From positions 1 to 39,830 of IMG/VR virus record IMGVR_UViG_3300006071_000029: a stretch of 39,830 bases of DNA. The stretch is one strand, 5' to 3'. The DNA comes from a virus. Positions 28,526-34,814 of the stretch are shown one piece after another; within the stretch, counting starts at the first letter, position 1; the number at the start of each line of letters is the position of its first letter. The position numbers and the translations under genes were made by a program. A model generated the notes under the pieces. The model made no database searches, was not told where the DNA came from, and saw nothing but the letters and a program-made list of their open reading frames with translations.

Positions 28526-28648
28526 ATGGAACTACTTAAAGAAAATAGCCACGACCTATCAGAAGTTTCCGCAGAACGTGATAGACATATGGCCACATTA
28601 GATATATGGTCGCTTGCACGAAAGAGACAGGAACTTGAAAATGACTGA
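28526..28648 (+). CDS. Small hypothetical protein
   Basis: 40 residues (MELLKENSHDLSEVSAERDR start), helical and charged. AAGGA upstream. It overlaps the next gene by 8 bp. Confidence 0.5.
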   Translation: MELLKENSHDLSEVSAERDRHMATLDIWSLARKRQELEND

Positions 28649-28820
28649 AGATCGGGCAACAGTTCTCCTTAATGCTGTTTTGGAAATCCTTAACAAGTGC
28701 GACGAAGGTCCATATGTTAAGGAATTCTTTGGTGAAACTGCTTTTTATGATGGTACTGATTGTGATGGATATTGTCTAAAAGACGATATCGAACATTTTT
28801 TGGAGTATGGTGATGCCTAA
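28641..28820 (+). CDS. Small hypothetical protein
   Basis: 59 residues (MTEDRATVLLNAVLEILNK start), acidic. It overlaps the kinase start by about 8 bp. No family recognised. Confidence 0.65.
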   Translation: MTEDRATVLLNAVLEILNKCDEGPYVKEFFGETAFYDGTDCDGYCLKDDIEHFLEYGDA

Positions 28821-29280
28821 GTGCACAATTCTTGTTGGTGTTCCTGGTTCTGGTAAGTCCACGTGGCTCCAGCAACAGAACGTCGATCGTGGTGTAGTTG
28901 CCTCGACCGATAATGTCATTCAGTATCTGGGTGATCATTTCGGATTTGAATACAACGAAATCTTCAGCGAGACTATCCGTTTTGCTGACATGGTCATGGT
29001 TCGGCGTATGATCTATAATGCTGAATGCGGTCGAGACATCTATGTCGATCGTACCAATATGTCGGAGAAATCTCGTCGTCAGTTTATCAACAAGCTGAAG
29101 AAGTATGGCTACGAGTTTGAGTGTGTGGTATTTCCGACTCCTGAACCTGAGGAATGGCAGCGTCGACTGAATTCGCGTCCTGGCAAGACCATTCCTCAGG
29201 AAGCTATCGATCGTATGGTCAACAGCTATGAGATCCCTCTTGAGTCTGAAGGGTTCTCAAAAATTACGGTGATCAAATGA
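28813..29280 (+). CDS. P-loop kinase (polynucleotide-kinase-like)
   Basis: 155 residues. Walker A ILVGVPGSGKSTW at residues 4-16, then DIYVDRTNMSEKSRRQFI (the DxTN... segment of T4 Pnkp-like 5'-kinases) and a lid region with RLNSRPGKTIP. This matches the AAA-33/zeta-toxin-like kinase fold that phosphorylates 5'-OH ends of nucleic acid. The phosphatase domain of T4 Pnk is absent. It lies near the truncated RNA ligase, its usual repair partner. The start may alternatively be 28807. Confidence 0.82.
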   Translation: MPKCTILVGVPGSGKSTWLQQQNVDRGVVASTDNVIQYLGDHFGFEYNEIFSETIRFADMVMVRRMIYNAECGRDIYVDRTNMSEKSRRQFINKLKKYGYEFECVVFPTPEPEEWQRRLNSRPGKTIPQEAIDRMVNSYEIPLESEGFSKITVIK

Positions 29281-29558
29281 ATAAGCAAAGAGTCGACATA
29301 GACAACTCCTTTGATTTTGGCTTCAGCACAGTTTCTGAAATTGATCTGAAAAACCGAGAAAATGCTGTAGCCAAGCAGGTTCACGAGCAGGTCTCTAAGA
29401 ATGCTCAGAGCAAGGTGGATCGGATGTATAAGATGATTATGCCACTGCTCGAGAATCTGAAAAAGGATTCGGAAACGAATGAGTATATCTATTGGCCGAA
29501 ACGTGCCGAGATCATCGATCAGTTTATCGACAAGCTCGATGATCTGATTGCTGAATGA
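29277..29558 (+). CDS. Hypothetical protein
   Basis: 93 residues (MNKQRVDIDNSFDFGFSTVSE start), helical. ATGA overlap with the kinase gene. The phage operon ends here at a terminator. The pattern (a DFGFSTVSE segment then helices) is shared by hypothetical proteins of T4-like phages, from memory. Confidence 0.75.
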   Translation: MNKQRVDIDNSFDFGFSTVSEIDLKNRENAVAKQVHEQVSKNAQSKVDRMYKMIMPLLENLKKDSETNEYIYWPKRAEIIDQFIDKLDDLIAE

Positions 29559-29559
29559 A

Positions 29560-29585
29560 AAAGGGGAGCCAAGAGCTCCCCTTTC
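29560..29585 (+). terminator. Bidirectional intrinsic terminator
   Basis: Stem GGGGAGC/GCTCCCC with loop CAAGA, flanked by A-run and T-run. It lies between converging genes (29277 plus, 29586 minus). An almost identical copy is at 39445. Confidence 0.85.
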
Positions 29586-29732
29586 TTATGGTCGACCTTG
29601 ACCGCGATATGGCTTGAATGTCGCTCTCTTGCGTTTGTTCATAGAGCTGGTCTTTGGGTGTTTAATGTCTTGGGAAGTTTTCTTCGGGATCCGCTCGTGC
29701 TTGACGACGATCTGTTTGGGTGCCTTTGCCAT
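29586..29732 (-). CDS. Small basic minus-strand protein
   Basis: 48 residues, strongly basic (MAKAPKQIVVKHERIPKK start; NKRKRATFKPYRGQGRP end), preceded by GGAG 7 bases before ATG on the minus strand. The frame is too short for most ORF filters, but RBS, composition and position between a terminator and an early promoter support it. Nucleic-acid binding is inferred from charge. Confidence 0.65.
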   Translation of the reverse strand: MAKAPKQIVVKHERIPKKTSQDIKHPKTSSMNKRKRATFKPYRGQGRP

Positions 29733-29763
29733 AATTTTCTCCGTATTTTTCAAAAAATAATGC

Positions 29764-29792
29764 TTTACCTTTTTTCAAATCTAAGGTAGAAT
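29764..29792 (+). promoter_or_regulatory. Early promoter
   Basis: TTTACC, 17 bp, TAGAAT followed by GTATTTATAG. Serves the gene at 29824. Confidence 0.87.
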
Positions 29793-29823
29793 GTATTTAT
29801 AGTGATTGAAAGGGAAAAATGAT

Positions 29824-30093
29824 ATGGCTGCTCCTAAGACCGTCCTCCTCGGTGATCGCGTCCGTTACGAATCTGCTGCTGGTACGATCCGTGGTGAAGT
29901 GATCCGCATCCGCCGTGCAATGAATGCTGCGAATCAGCTGATCAACTGGATTTACGTTGAATATCACAACGAAAAATCGCCTTCCAAGAAGTCGATTGCT
30001 GTTCTCGCTGAGACTGCCCTCGAGATGATGAAGTTTGTGGTGACGTTCCGCGACATCGACATTCAGATCGCTCGCGGCGAGAAGGCTGCATAA
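29824..30093 (+). CDS. Small early protein with SH3-like fold features
   Basis: 89 residues. Beta-strand-rich N-terminal part (VLLGDRVRYESAAGTIRGEVIRIRRA) looks like a small SH3-like barrel. Function unknown. ATG 29824 was chosen over the closer ATG 29819, which is out of frame. Confidence 0.72.
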   Translation: MAAPKTVLLGDRVRYESAAGTIRGEVIRIRRAMNAANQLINWIYVEYHNEKSPSKKSIAVLAETALEMMKFVVTFRDIDIQIARGEKAA

Positions 30094-30109
30094 TTTTTCA
30101 AAAAAGTGC

Positions 30110-30138
30110 TTTTCTTTTTTTCAAATTTAGGTTAGAAT
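30110..30138 (+). promoter_or_regulatory. Early promoter
   Basis: TTTTCT, 17 bp, TAGAAT followed by GAATTATAG. Serves the gene at 30167. Confidence 0.85.
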
Positions 30139-30166
30139 GAATTATAGCTTGAAAGGAAACATTGGA

Positions 30167-30376
30167 ATGGAAAAGTCTTTTACCACTGGCGAACTGATCG
30201 CTCGTCTCTACGATAATCTTCGGATTATGGCTCCTCAGGGTGCTGAGAATTCCTACATCGCTGGCTACCTTCAGGGTGTTCTGGCTGATGTCGCTGAACG
30301 TGGTATGGATGAGCTGGTTAACTACGTTGACTGGACTAACCAGCGTGTTGAAGCCAAGGCTAAGGGAGTTGCTTGA
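30167..30376 (+). CDS. Small early protein
   Basis: 69 residues (MEKSFTTGELIARLYDNLR start), helical. Starts after the GAAAGGAAAC leader. No family recognised. Confidence 0.72.
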   Translation: MEKSFTTGELIARLYDNLRIMAPQGAENSYIAGYLQGVLADVAERGMDELVNYVDWTNQRVEAKAKGVA

Positions 30377-30377
30377 A

Positions 30378-30578
30378 ATGACCTATGAAGAATTTGACAA
30401 CATGTATGACGCCTCCTATGATCTCCAGGATGAGCATATGGAGTATATCATGGAAAACTGCCACGGTGAGCGTGCGATCTGCAATGGCGACAGTCTGATT
30501 GAGGCTCAGGAAGATGGCTACCTTTATGAGGATTTCCGCGACCACTATATTGAAAAGTGGGTCATGGTGAACGCATAA
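30378..30578 (+). CDS. Small acidic early protein
   Basis: 66 residues (MTYEEFDNMYDASYDLQDE start), very acidic. Next to the preceding gene with 1 bp spacing. Acidic small early proteins often bind host enzymes; no evidence beyond charge. Confidence 0.72.
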   Translation: MTYEEFDNMYDASYDLQDEHMEYIMENCHGERAICNGDSLIEAQEDGYLYEDFRDHYIEKWVMVNA

Positions 30579-30583
30579 AGTGC

Positions 30584-30612
30584 TTTCCTTATTTTCAAAT
30601 TTAGGTTAGAAT
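30584..30612 (+). promoter_or_regulatory. Early promoter
   Basis: TTTCCT, 17 bp, TAGAAT followed by GAATTATTGG. Serves the gene at 30639. Confidence 0.86.
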
Positions 30613-30638
30613 GAATTATTGGATTGAAAGGATTTGTT

Positions 30639-31205
30639 ATGCTTCGCAATATTCATGAATTGAGCAACCAAACTTTCTCTGACGTCCAGAGCGATTATTT
30701 TGTTGCAAGAAAGATTTTGGGCTATATGACCAGCGGTCAGATTTTGGTTGAAGACCCGATGACTCGAGAACTCCTCACCAGCGGTCAAAACCAATATGGC
30801 TTTGAAAAGCTCTTTGAGCTTCTGGCTCGTCTCGGTATGTTTCATGCAGGCAATATGGGCGAGATTATCTATTGCCTGGAAAACAAAGATTCTTTGGCCA
30901 AGCGGAATCATTCTCCGTGTGACACGGTCAAAGGTGCTGAAGTCAAGACTTCCAAGAGCATTCGGAAGCACACGAATCCAAAAACTGGAAAGTTTTCATA
31001 TTATTTTCGAATTTCCGGTCTGGAGAAGAAAGATCGATCGAAGGTCGCTGTCGGAATCAACTATGGCGGTATGCGCCAAACTGCGATTCTCGATCTGACG
31101 GGTCACACCGGAAAGCACCTGAATATTCCCTGCAACGCACATGGCGTGATCAAGAAGAACACCAAGTGGGGTCAGTTTTTTGAAATGAAATCTATCGCAG
31201 CATAA
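30639..31205 (+). CDS. Hypothetical early protein
   Basis: 188 residues (MLRNIHELSNQTFSDVQSDYF start). The C-terminal half has a basic, beta-rich segment (SKSIRKHTNPKTGKFSYYFRI). No known family. GAAAGGA lies before the ATG. Confidence 0.75.
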   Translation: MLRNIHELSNQTFSDVQSDYFVARKILGYMTSGQILVEDPMTRELLTSGQNQYGFEKLFELLARLGMFHAGNMGEIIYCLENKDSLAKRNHSPCDTVKGAEVKTSKSIRKHTNPKTGKFSYYFRISGLEKKDRSKVAVGINYGGMRQTAILDLTGHTGKHLNIPCNAHGVIKKNTKWGQFFEMKSIAA

Positions 31206-31213
31206 AATAATGC

Positions 31214-31242
31214 TTTACCTTTTTTCAAATTTAGGTTAGAAT
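31214..31242 (+). promoter_or_regulatory. Early promoter
   Basis: TTTACC, 17 bp, TAGAAT followed by GAATTATAG. Serves the XRE regulator. Confidence 0.87.
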
Positions 31243-31267
31243 GAATTATAGCTTGAAAGGAACTGAT

Positions 31268-31597
31268 ATGACAAATTTTGACCGTGCCACCCTCAAGGCT
31301 CTCCGCTCGGAAATGGCGGCTGTCCTCGAAAAGTTCGGCATGTCTCGATCGCTCTTCACCGATGCCTATGGGAGCTTGATCAGTAAGCTGATTGCGGCGC
31401 GAATGGCTGCAGGGCTAAGGCAGACCGATGTTGCTAAGCGCCTCGGGAAGCCGCAGTCGTTCGTTTCGAAGGTTGAAACAGGCGAGCGGCGATTGGACGT
31501 CATCGAGTTCGTTGTCGTAATGCGTGCGGTGGGTGCGGACCCAGTGTCCGTCATGCGGGAGGTTGCGGAGACGGTAACCAGCGACCTAAAAATCTAA
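31268..31597 (+). CDS. XRE-family transcriptional regulator
   Basis: 109 residues. The HTH core is LIAARMAAGLRQTDVAKRLGKPQSFVSKVETGERRLDVIEFVVVMRAVG at about residues 40-90 (given here as its recognisable parts RQTDVAKRLG, QSFVSKVETG). This is the classic Cro/CI-type domain. The start ATG 31268 follows GAAAGGAAC. Its composition is GC-richer than its neighbours (many CG-ending codons), suggesting recent transfer from a host-like source. Confidence 0.92.
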   Translation: MTNFDRATLKALRSEMAAVLEKFGMSRSLFTDAYGSLISKLIAARMAAGLRQTDVAKRLGKPQSFVSKVETGERRLDVIEFVVVMRAVGADPVSVMREVAETVTSDLKI

Positions 31598-31703
31598 CAG
31601 ACGACCGTCGCTTGCGCCCAACGTATTATAAAACTTAGGTTTCATAATGACCGCCACCTAAGCGACTGATCCAGAGTCGTTTTCCTCAAGCGTATGATTT
31701 TGC
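31598..31703 (+). other. Intergenic stretch with two dyads
   Basis: No gene. CTTAGG/CCTAAG (around 31635-31665) and CGACT/AGTCG with a 7-nt spacer (around 31665-31681) could be operators for the XRE protein upstream or weak terminators. Confidence 0.35.
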
Positions 31704-31732
31704 TTTCTTTATTTTCAAATTTAGGTTAGAAT
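31704..31732 (+). promoter_or_regulatory. Early promoter
   Basis: TTTCTT, 17 bp, TAGAAT followed by GAATAATAGGAAAGGG. Serves the DUF932 gene. Confidence 0.85.
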
Positions 31733-31783
31733 GAATAATAGGAAAGGGAATGGTTCCCTCTCCTCTCTTAAAGGAATTATATT

Positions 31784-32746
31784 ATGGCTCATGAACTCGA
31801 AATGATCGGTGATCGCGCTTCGATGGCTTATGCTGGCGATCTCCCTTGGCACGGTCTCGGCACCAAGGTGTCGAATGACCTGACTCCCGACCAAATGATG
31901 AAGGCTGCTGGTCTCGACTGGACGGTCGACAAGGTTCCCGTCTACGCCGATGTCTATGGCAAGCAGGTCGACGTTGGTCGTCAGGCTCTCGTTCGCTCGT
32001 CGGATCATAAGGTCCTCGACATTATCAGCGACGGCTGGAATCCCGTCCAGAACCACGAGGCTTTCGAATTCTTCAATGATTTCGTTGCCGCTGGCGATAT
32101 GGAGATGCATACTGCAGGCTCGCTGAAGGGTGGGCTGAAGGTCTGGGCGCTCGCCAAGGTCAATGAGTCCTTCGAGATCAATGGTGGTGATCAGGTTGAT
32201 GGCTACCTTCTCTTCTCCAACCCTCACCAGTACGGTGCTAGCGTCGATGTGCGCTTCACTCCGATCCGTGTGGTTTGCAATAACACGCTGACCATGGCTC
32301 TCGGTAGCAAGGCTGAAAAGATGTTCCGCCTTAACCACCGTCGTCAGTTTGACGCCGACATGGCCAAGGAGGTCCTGGGCGTTTCTAAGGACAAGCTGGC
32401 TCGCTACAAGGAAATGGCGGCTTACCTGTCGACCAAGCGTTTCACCAACGAGTCGATCGTCGAGTACTTCAACCGAGTGTTCCCGATGACTAACGGCGAG
32501 AAGGCTAAGACTGGCGAGCTCGGTTCGCGTGCAGCGAATCAGGCTTTTGATGTCCTCGAGAGCCAGCCTGGTGCTGAATATGCTCGTGGCAGCTGGTGGC
32601 AGGCTTTCAATGCCGTCACCTACTCGACTGATCACCTGCTGGGTCGTTCGACGGATACCCGCCTGACCTCGGCTTGGTATGGTGTGAATCAGCGCCGTAA
32701 GATCGAGGCTGGTAACCTCGCTCTGGAGATGGCTGGTGCAGCCTAA
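31784..32746 (+). CDS. DUF932 phage/plasmid protein
   Basis: 320 residues. Typical features of the phage/plasmid-like TIGR03299/DUF932 family: PWHGLGTKV near the start, SDGWNPVQNHEAFEFFNDFV, DVRFTPIRVVCNNTL, and ARGSWWQAFNAVTYSTDHLLGR near the end. Function unknown. Strong RBS (AAAGGAA) and own early promoter. A remnant follows directly. Confidence 0.92.
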   Translation: MAHELEMIGDRASMAYAGDLPWHGLGTKVSNDLTPDQMMKAAGLDWTVDKVPVYADVYGKQVDVGRQALVRSSDHKVLDIISDGWNPVQNHEAFEFFNDFVAAGDMEMHTAGSLKGGLKVWALAKVNESFEINGGDQVDGYLLFSNPHQYGASVDVRFTPIRVVCNNTLTMALGSKAEKMFRLNHRRQFDADMAKEVLGVSKDKLARYKEMAAYLSTKRFTNESIVEYFNRVFPMTNGEKAKTGELGSRAANQAFDVLESQPGAEYARGSWWQAFNAVTYSTDHLLGRSTDTRLTSAWYGVNQRRKIEAGNLALEMAGAA

Positions 32747-32960
32747 GATAGCCTACCTGATCGATGAGAATGCTGAGGCTGAGGCTCGTGCCAAGATCGC
32801 TACGGCTGAGGGTGATGCTAAGGCTACCCAGATTGAAGCCAATGCTATCTCGTCTAACCCCCAGATCCTTACCCAGCGTATGATCGAAAAGTGGGACGGT
32901 CACTATCCTCAGTACGTTGGTGGCGGCTTGCCTCTGCCGACCCTCGCGATCAAGAAGTAA
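32736..32960 (+). pseudogene. C-terminal fragment of a band-7/SPFH (prohibitin-like) protein
   Basis: The frame reads AEGDAKATQIEANAISSNPQ, then LTQRMIEKWDGHYPQYVGGG. This Ala/Glu-rich helix followed by KWDG..P is the C-terminal end of SPFH/prohibitin-like proteins. No N-terminal membrane domain or proper start is present (GTG at 32736 overlaps the DUF932 stop), so it is a remnant. Confidence 0.7.
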
Positions 32961-32970
32961 CTCCCGACTG

Positions 32971-33004
32971 TGAGGGAATCTTTTTTGGGTTCCCTCACTT
33001 TTTT
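32971..33004 (+). terminator. Intrinsic terminator
   Basis: Stem TGAGGGAA/TTCCCTCA (32971-32978, 32990-32997) followed by six T. Directly followed by the next early promoter. Confidence 0.9.
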
Positions 33005-33006
33005 GC

Positions 33007-33035
33007 TTTCTTTATTTTCAAATCTAGGTTAGAAT
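33007..33035 (+). promoter_or_regulatory. Early promoter
   Basis: TTTCTT, 17 bp, TAGAAT followed by GAATAATAGGAAAGGG. Serves 33060 and 33250. Confidence 0.86.
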
Positions 33036-33059
33036 GAATAATAGGAAAGGGAGTTTGCT

Positions 33060-33260
33060 ATGAAGTATGTCTTGATTATCGGTGGTATCCTTCTTATGGC
33101 TGGCGCTGCTGGGTCTTCGGACTTCTATGACCAGTGCAAGGCTGCGGCTGACTGTGTTGCGGGCGATCCCCCGAGCACTCTCCGAATCATTCTCCAGAGC
33201 CTCGCTGGTCTGGCGATGCTGTTTATCGGTGTCGCTAAGTCTCTTCAAGATGACGCTTGA
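33060..33260 (+). CDS. Small membrane protein
   Basis: 66 residues with two hydrophobic segments, MKYVLIIGGILLMAGAAGSS at the N-terminus (possible signal peptide) and a second helix (IILQSLAGLAMLFIGVAKS). A Cys pair in between (DQCKAAADC) could be exposed to the periplasm. Function unknown. Confidence 0.72.
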   Translation: MKYVLIIGGILLMAGAAGSSDFYDQCKAAADCVAGDPPSTLRIILQSLAGLAMLFIGVAKSLQDDA

Positions 33261-33573
33261 TTCATTCTTTGAACCAGAAATGGTGAACGAAGTCCAGACG
33301 CTGGATGAGAAGATCAAACAGCGTAGGACGCAAATGCTGATACATTCCTATCGGTATTATGTCCTAGACGACCCTGTGATCACTGACGAAAAGTGGCAAC
33401 AGTGGGCTGATGAGTTGGTCGAGCTTCAAAAGCGAAAGCTGAAGATTGGCTTCTACGATAAAGAATTCTCTGACTGGACTGGTGCTACTGGAATGCATCT
33501 TCCATTCGATAAGTGGATTAGAGACAAGGTAAAATACCTAAATAAAATATCAGTTGTTGACAATCAACAATAA
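33250..33573 (+). CDS. Protein resembling the Ia domain of NAD-dependent DNA ligase
   Basis: 107 residues. IHSYRYYVLDDPVITDEKWQQWADELVELQKRK resembles the N-terminal Ia (NMN-binding) domain of LigA, where Y.YYVLD.P.I.D.EYD is conserved. The adenylation domain is absent, so it cannot be a ligase alone. Its 3' end overlaps the start of the tmRNA gene. Overlaps the previous gene by 11 bp. Confidence 0.6.
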   Translation: MTLDSFFEPEMVNEVQTLDEKIKQRRTQMLIHSYRYYVLDDPVITDEKWQQWADELVELQKRKLKIGFYDKEFSDWTGATGMHLPFDKWIRDKVKYLNKISVVDNQQ

Positions 33574-33906
33574 AGGCGGAAAGACTGGGGTTCGACTCCC
33601 CACACCTCCACCATCATTCATTACCTTTGTGGTGCCTGCTGGGCAGCAATGGCTTTCTCGGTTACTCGTAAGTGATCATAACGGTAACTGTGGATAGTGA
33701 AAAGGTCTCCTAGCGCAAGGAGATACCCAACGTGATGGATGATGATGGGGGTGAACTGGGATCGATTTTCGTGTAATAGGGCGATCGAGACTGATTCGGT
33801 GGTCGAGCGACCAAAAACAATAAATGCTAACGATAACGAAAGCATTGCTCTAGCTGCATAAGCTAGACTAGGGTTCGGTGGGTACCTCGTAACAGAAACC
33901 CACCAC
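33554..33906 (+). ncRNA. ssrA: Circularly permuted (two-piece) tmRNA
   Basis: The gene is in the permuted order typical of alphaproteobacteria. First, the acceptor piece: T-arm TGGGG TTCGACT CCCCA, 3' acceptor strand CACCTCC, discriminator A and CCA (to 33613). Then about 133 nt of intervening sequence. Then the coding piece from 33747: 5' acceptor strand GGGGGTG, which pairs fully with CACCTCC and includes the G3-T70 pair recognised by alanyl-tRNA synthetase. The tag frame at 33826-33861 reads ANDNESIALAA then TAA. A stem (CTAGCT/AGCTAG) around the stop and a pseudoknot-like GGTGGGT/ACCCACC follow, as expected. The tmRNA rescues stalled ribosomes and tags proteins for degradation. The 5' end of the acceptor piece and the 3' end of the coding piece are estimates. 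Confidence 0.88.
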
Positions 33907-33910
33907 TTAT

Positions 33911-33937
33911 TCCCCTGTCGTCTAACGGTAGGACATC
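33911..33937 (+). pseudogene. 5' half of a Gln/Glu-type tRNA, truncated before a GIY-YIG gene
   Basis: TCCCCTG, TC, complete D-arm GTCTAACGGTAGGAC, A, then T-rich sequence with the late promoter of the GIY-YIG gene. The 3' half is missing. The break is at the same position of the tRNA as in the fragment at 11455. Confidence 0.75.
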
Positions 33938-33947
33938 TAAATATTTT

Positions 33948-33981
33948 GATAAATAAAACATAAGGATAAGATATGTTTTAT
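33948..33981 (+). promoter_or_regulatory. Late promoter plus start-codon-hiding hairpin of GIY-YIG gene C
   Basis: GATAAATA at 33948-33955. A perfect 10-bp inverted repeat (33953-33962 with 33972-33981) holds the Shine-Dalgarno AGGA in a 9-nt loop and the ATG (33973) in the 3' arm. Confidence 0.72.
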
Positions 33982-34608
33982 ACAATATATTCGATAACAA
34001 ATTTATCAGATGGCAAAATATATATCGGAAAGCATAAAACCAATAATTTAGATGATGGTTATATGGGTTCTGGTACACTGATTCGTAGAGCCATTTCTAA
34101 ACATGGTATCGAAAACTTTAAAAAAGAAATTTTATTCGTTTTCGATAACAAAAACGAAATGGACTTAAAAGAAAAAGAATTAGTCAATGAAAATTTTGTT
34201 TTGTCTACGTTAACCTACAACTTATCTTTAGGTGGAAAAGGTGGGTGGAATCCTAGTAAATCTAAAGTCGCATTTCTTGGAAAAAAGCATTCCGAAGAAA
34301 GTAGAAAACGAATAGGTGAAGCTAGTAGGAATAGAATTCATTCACCAGAATCCAAAAAGAAAATGAGTGATTCTCGTAGGGGTGTCTCAAAACCCAATAC
34401 ATCTATTTCTCTTAAAGGAAAAATGAAAACAGATGAACATAAAAAGAAAATAAGTGAATCGCTGAAAAATAGAGATCCTAAAAAAGTTCCTAAGGGTTAT
34501 AAAAGAAAATCTAAACAGATATGGATCAATAACGGAGAATATTCTACCAGAATTAACTCAGAGTTGTTGATTCCAAACGGATTCATCAAAGGAAGATTAA
34601 AGAAATAG
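33973..34608 (+). CDS. GIY-YIG homing endonuclease C (SegE-like)
   Basis: 211 residues. Core: YTIYSITNLSDGKIYIGKHKTNNLDDGYMGSG, then AISKHGIENFKKEILF and a Glu in DLKEKELV. NUMOD3 repeats follow (HSEESRKRIGEASRN, TDEHKKKISESL). Closely similar in plan to the GIY-YIG genes at 18121 and 38205. It ends 1 bp before tRNA-Gln(CTG), and its upstream side carries half a tRNA. Confidence 0.93.
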   Translation: MFYTIYSITNLSDGKIYIGKHKTNNLDDGYMGSGTLIRRAISKHGIENFKKEILFVFDNKNEMDLKEKELVNENFVLSTLTYNLSLGGKGGWNPSKSKVAFLGKKHSEESRKRIGEASRNRIHSPESKKKMSDSRRGVSKPNTSISLKGKMKTDEHKKKISESLKNRDPKKVPKGYKRKSKQIWINNGEYSTRINSELLIPNGFIKGRLKK

Positions 34609-34609
34609 T

Positions 34610-34685
34610 TGCTCTCTGGTGCAATTGGCAGCACGTCTGACTCTGACTCAGAAGGTTCCAGGTTCGACCCCTGGGAGAGCATCCA
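34610..34685 (+). tRNA. tRNA-Gln (CTG)
   Basis: Acceptor TGCTCTC/GAGAGCA, anticodon loop CTCTGAC, T-stem CCAGG/CCTGG with loop TTCGACC, discriminator T, encoded CCA. Begins just after the GIY-YIG stop. Confidence 0.93.
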
Positions 34686-34693
34686 ATTTTTTA

Positions 34694-34723
34694 GTTGACA
34701 TCACAGTCAACACCGTGTATAAT
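34694..34723 (+). promoter_or_regulatory. Consensus sigma-70 promoter with a dyad over the -35
   Basis: TTGACA, 17 bp, TATAAT: a perfect match to the bacterial consensus. GTTGAC/GTCAAC (34694-34699, 34706-34711) forms an inverted repeat over the -35, a possible repressor site. It precedes tRNA-Gln(TTG). Confidence 0.85.
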
Positions 34724-34740
34724 ACGAAAACAATTTACAT

Positions 34741-34814
34741 TGCCCCTTCCTCTAATGGTAAGAGAGCGGACTTTGAATCCGTCAATCTTGGTTCGAATCC
34801 AGTCGGGGGATCCA
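34741..34814 (+). tRNA. tRNA-Gln (TTG), copy 1
   Basis: Anticodon stem GCGGA/TCCGT with loop CTTTGAA, T-loop TTCGAAT, encoded CCA. The acceptor TGCCCCT/CGGGGGA has two mismatches, so the gene may be weakened; a second copy is at 38471. Confidence 0.8.

Noticed and set aside
33621-33845. A 74-codon minus-strand frame with reasonable amino-acid composition
   Set aside because: It lies across the intervening sequence and coding piece of the tmRNA, which explains the base pairing and conservation pattern better. Its RBS is weak.
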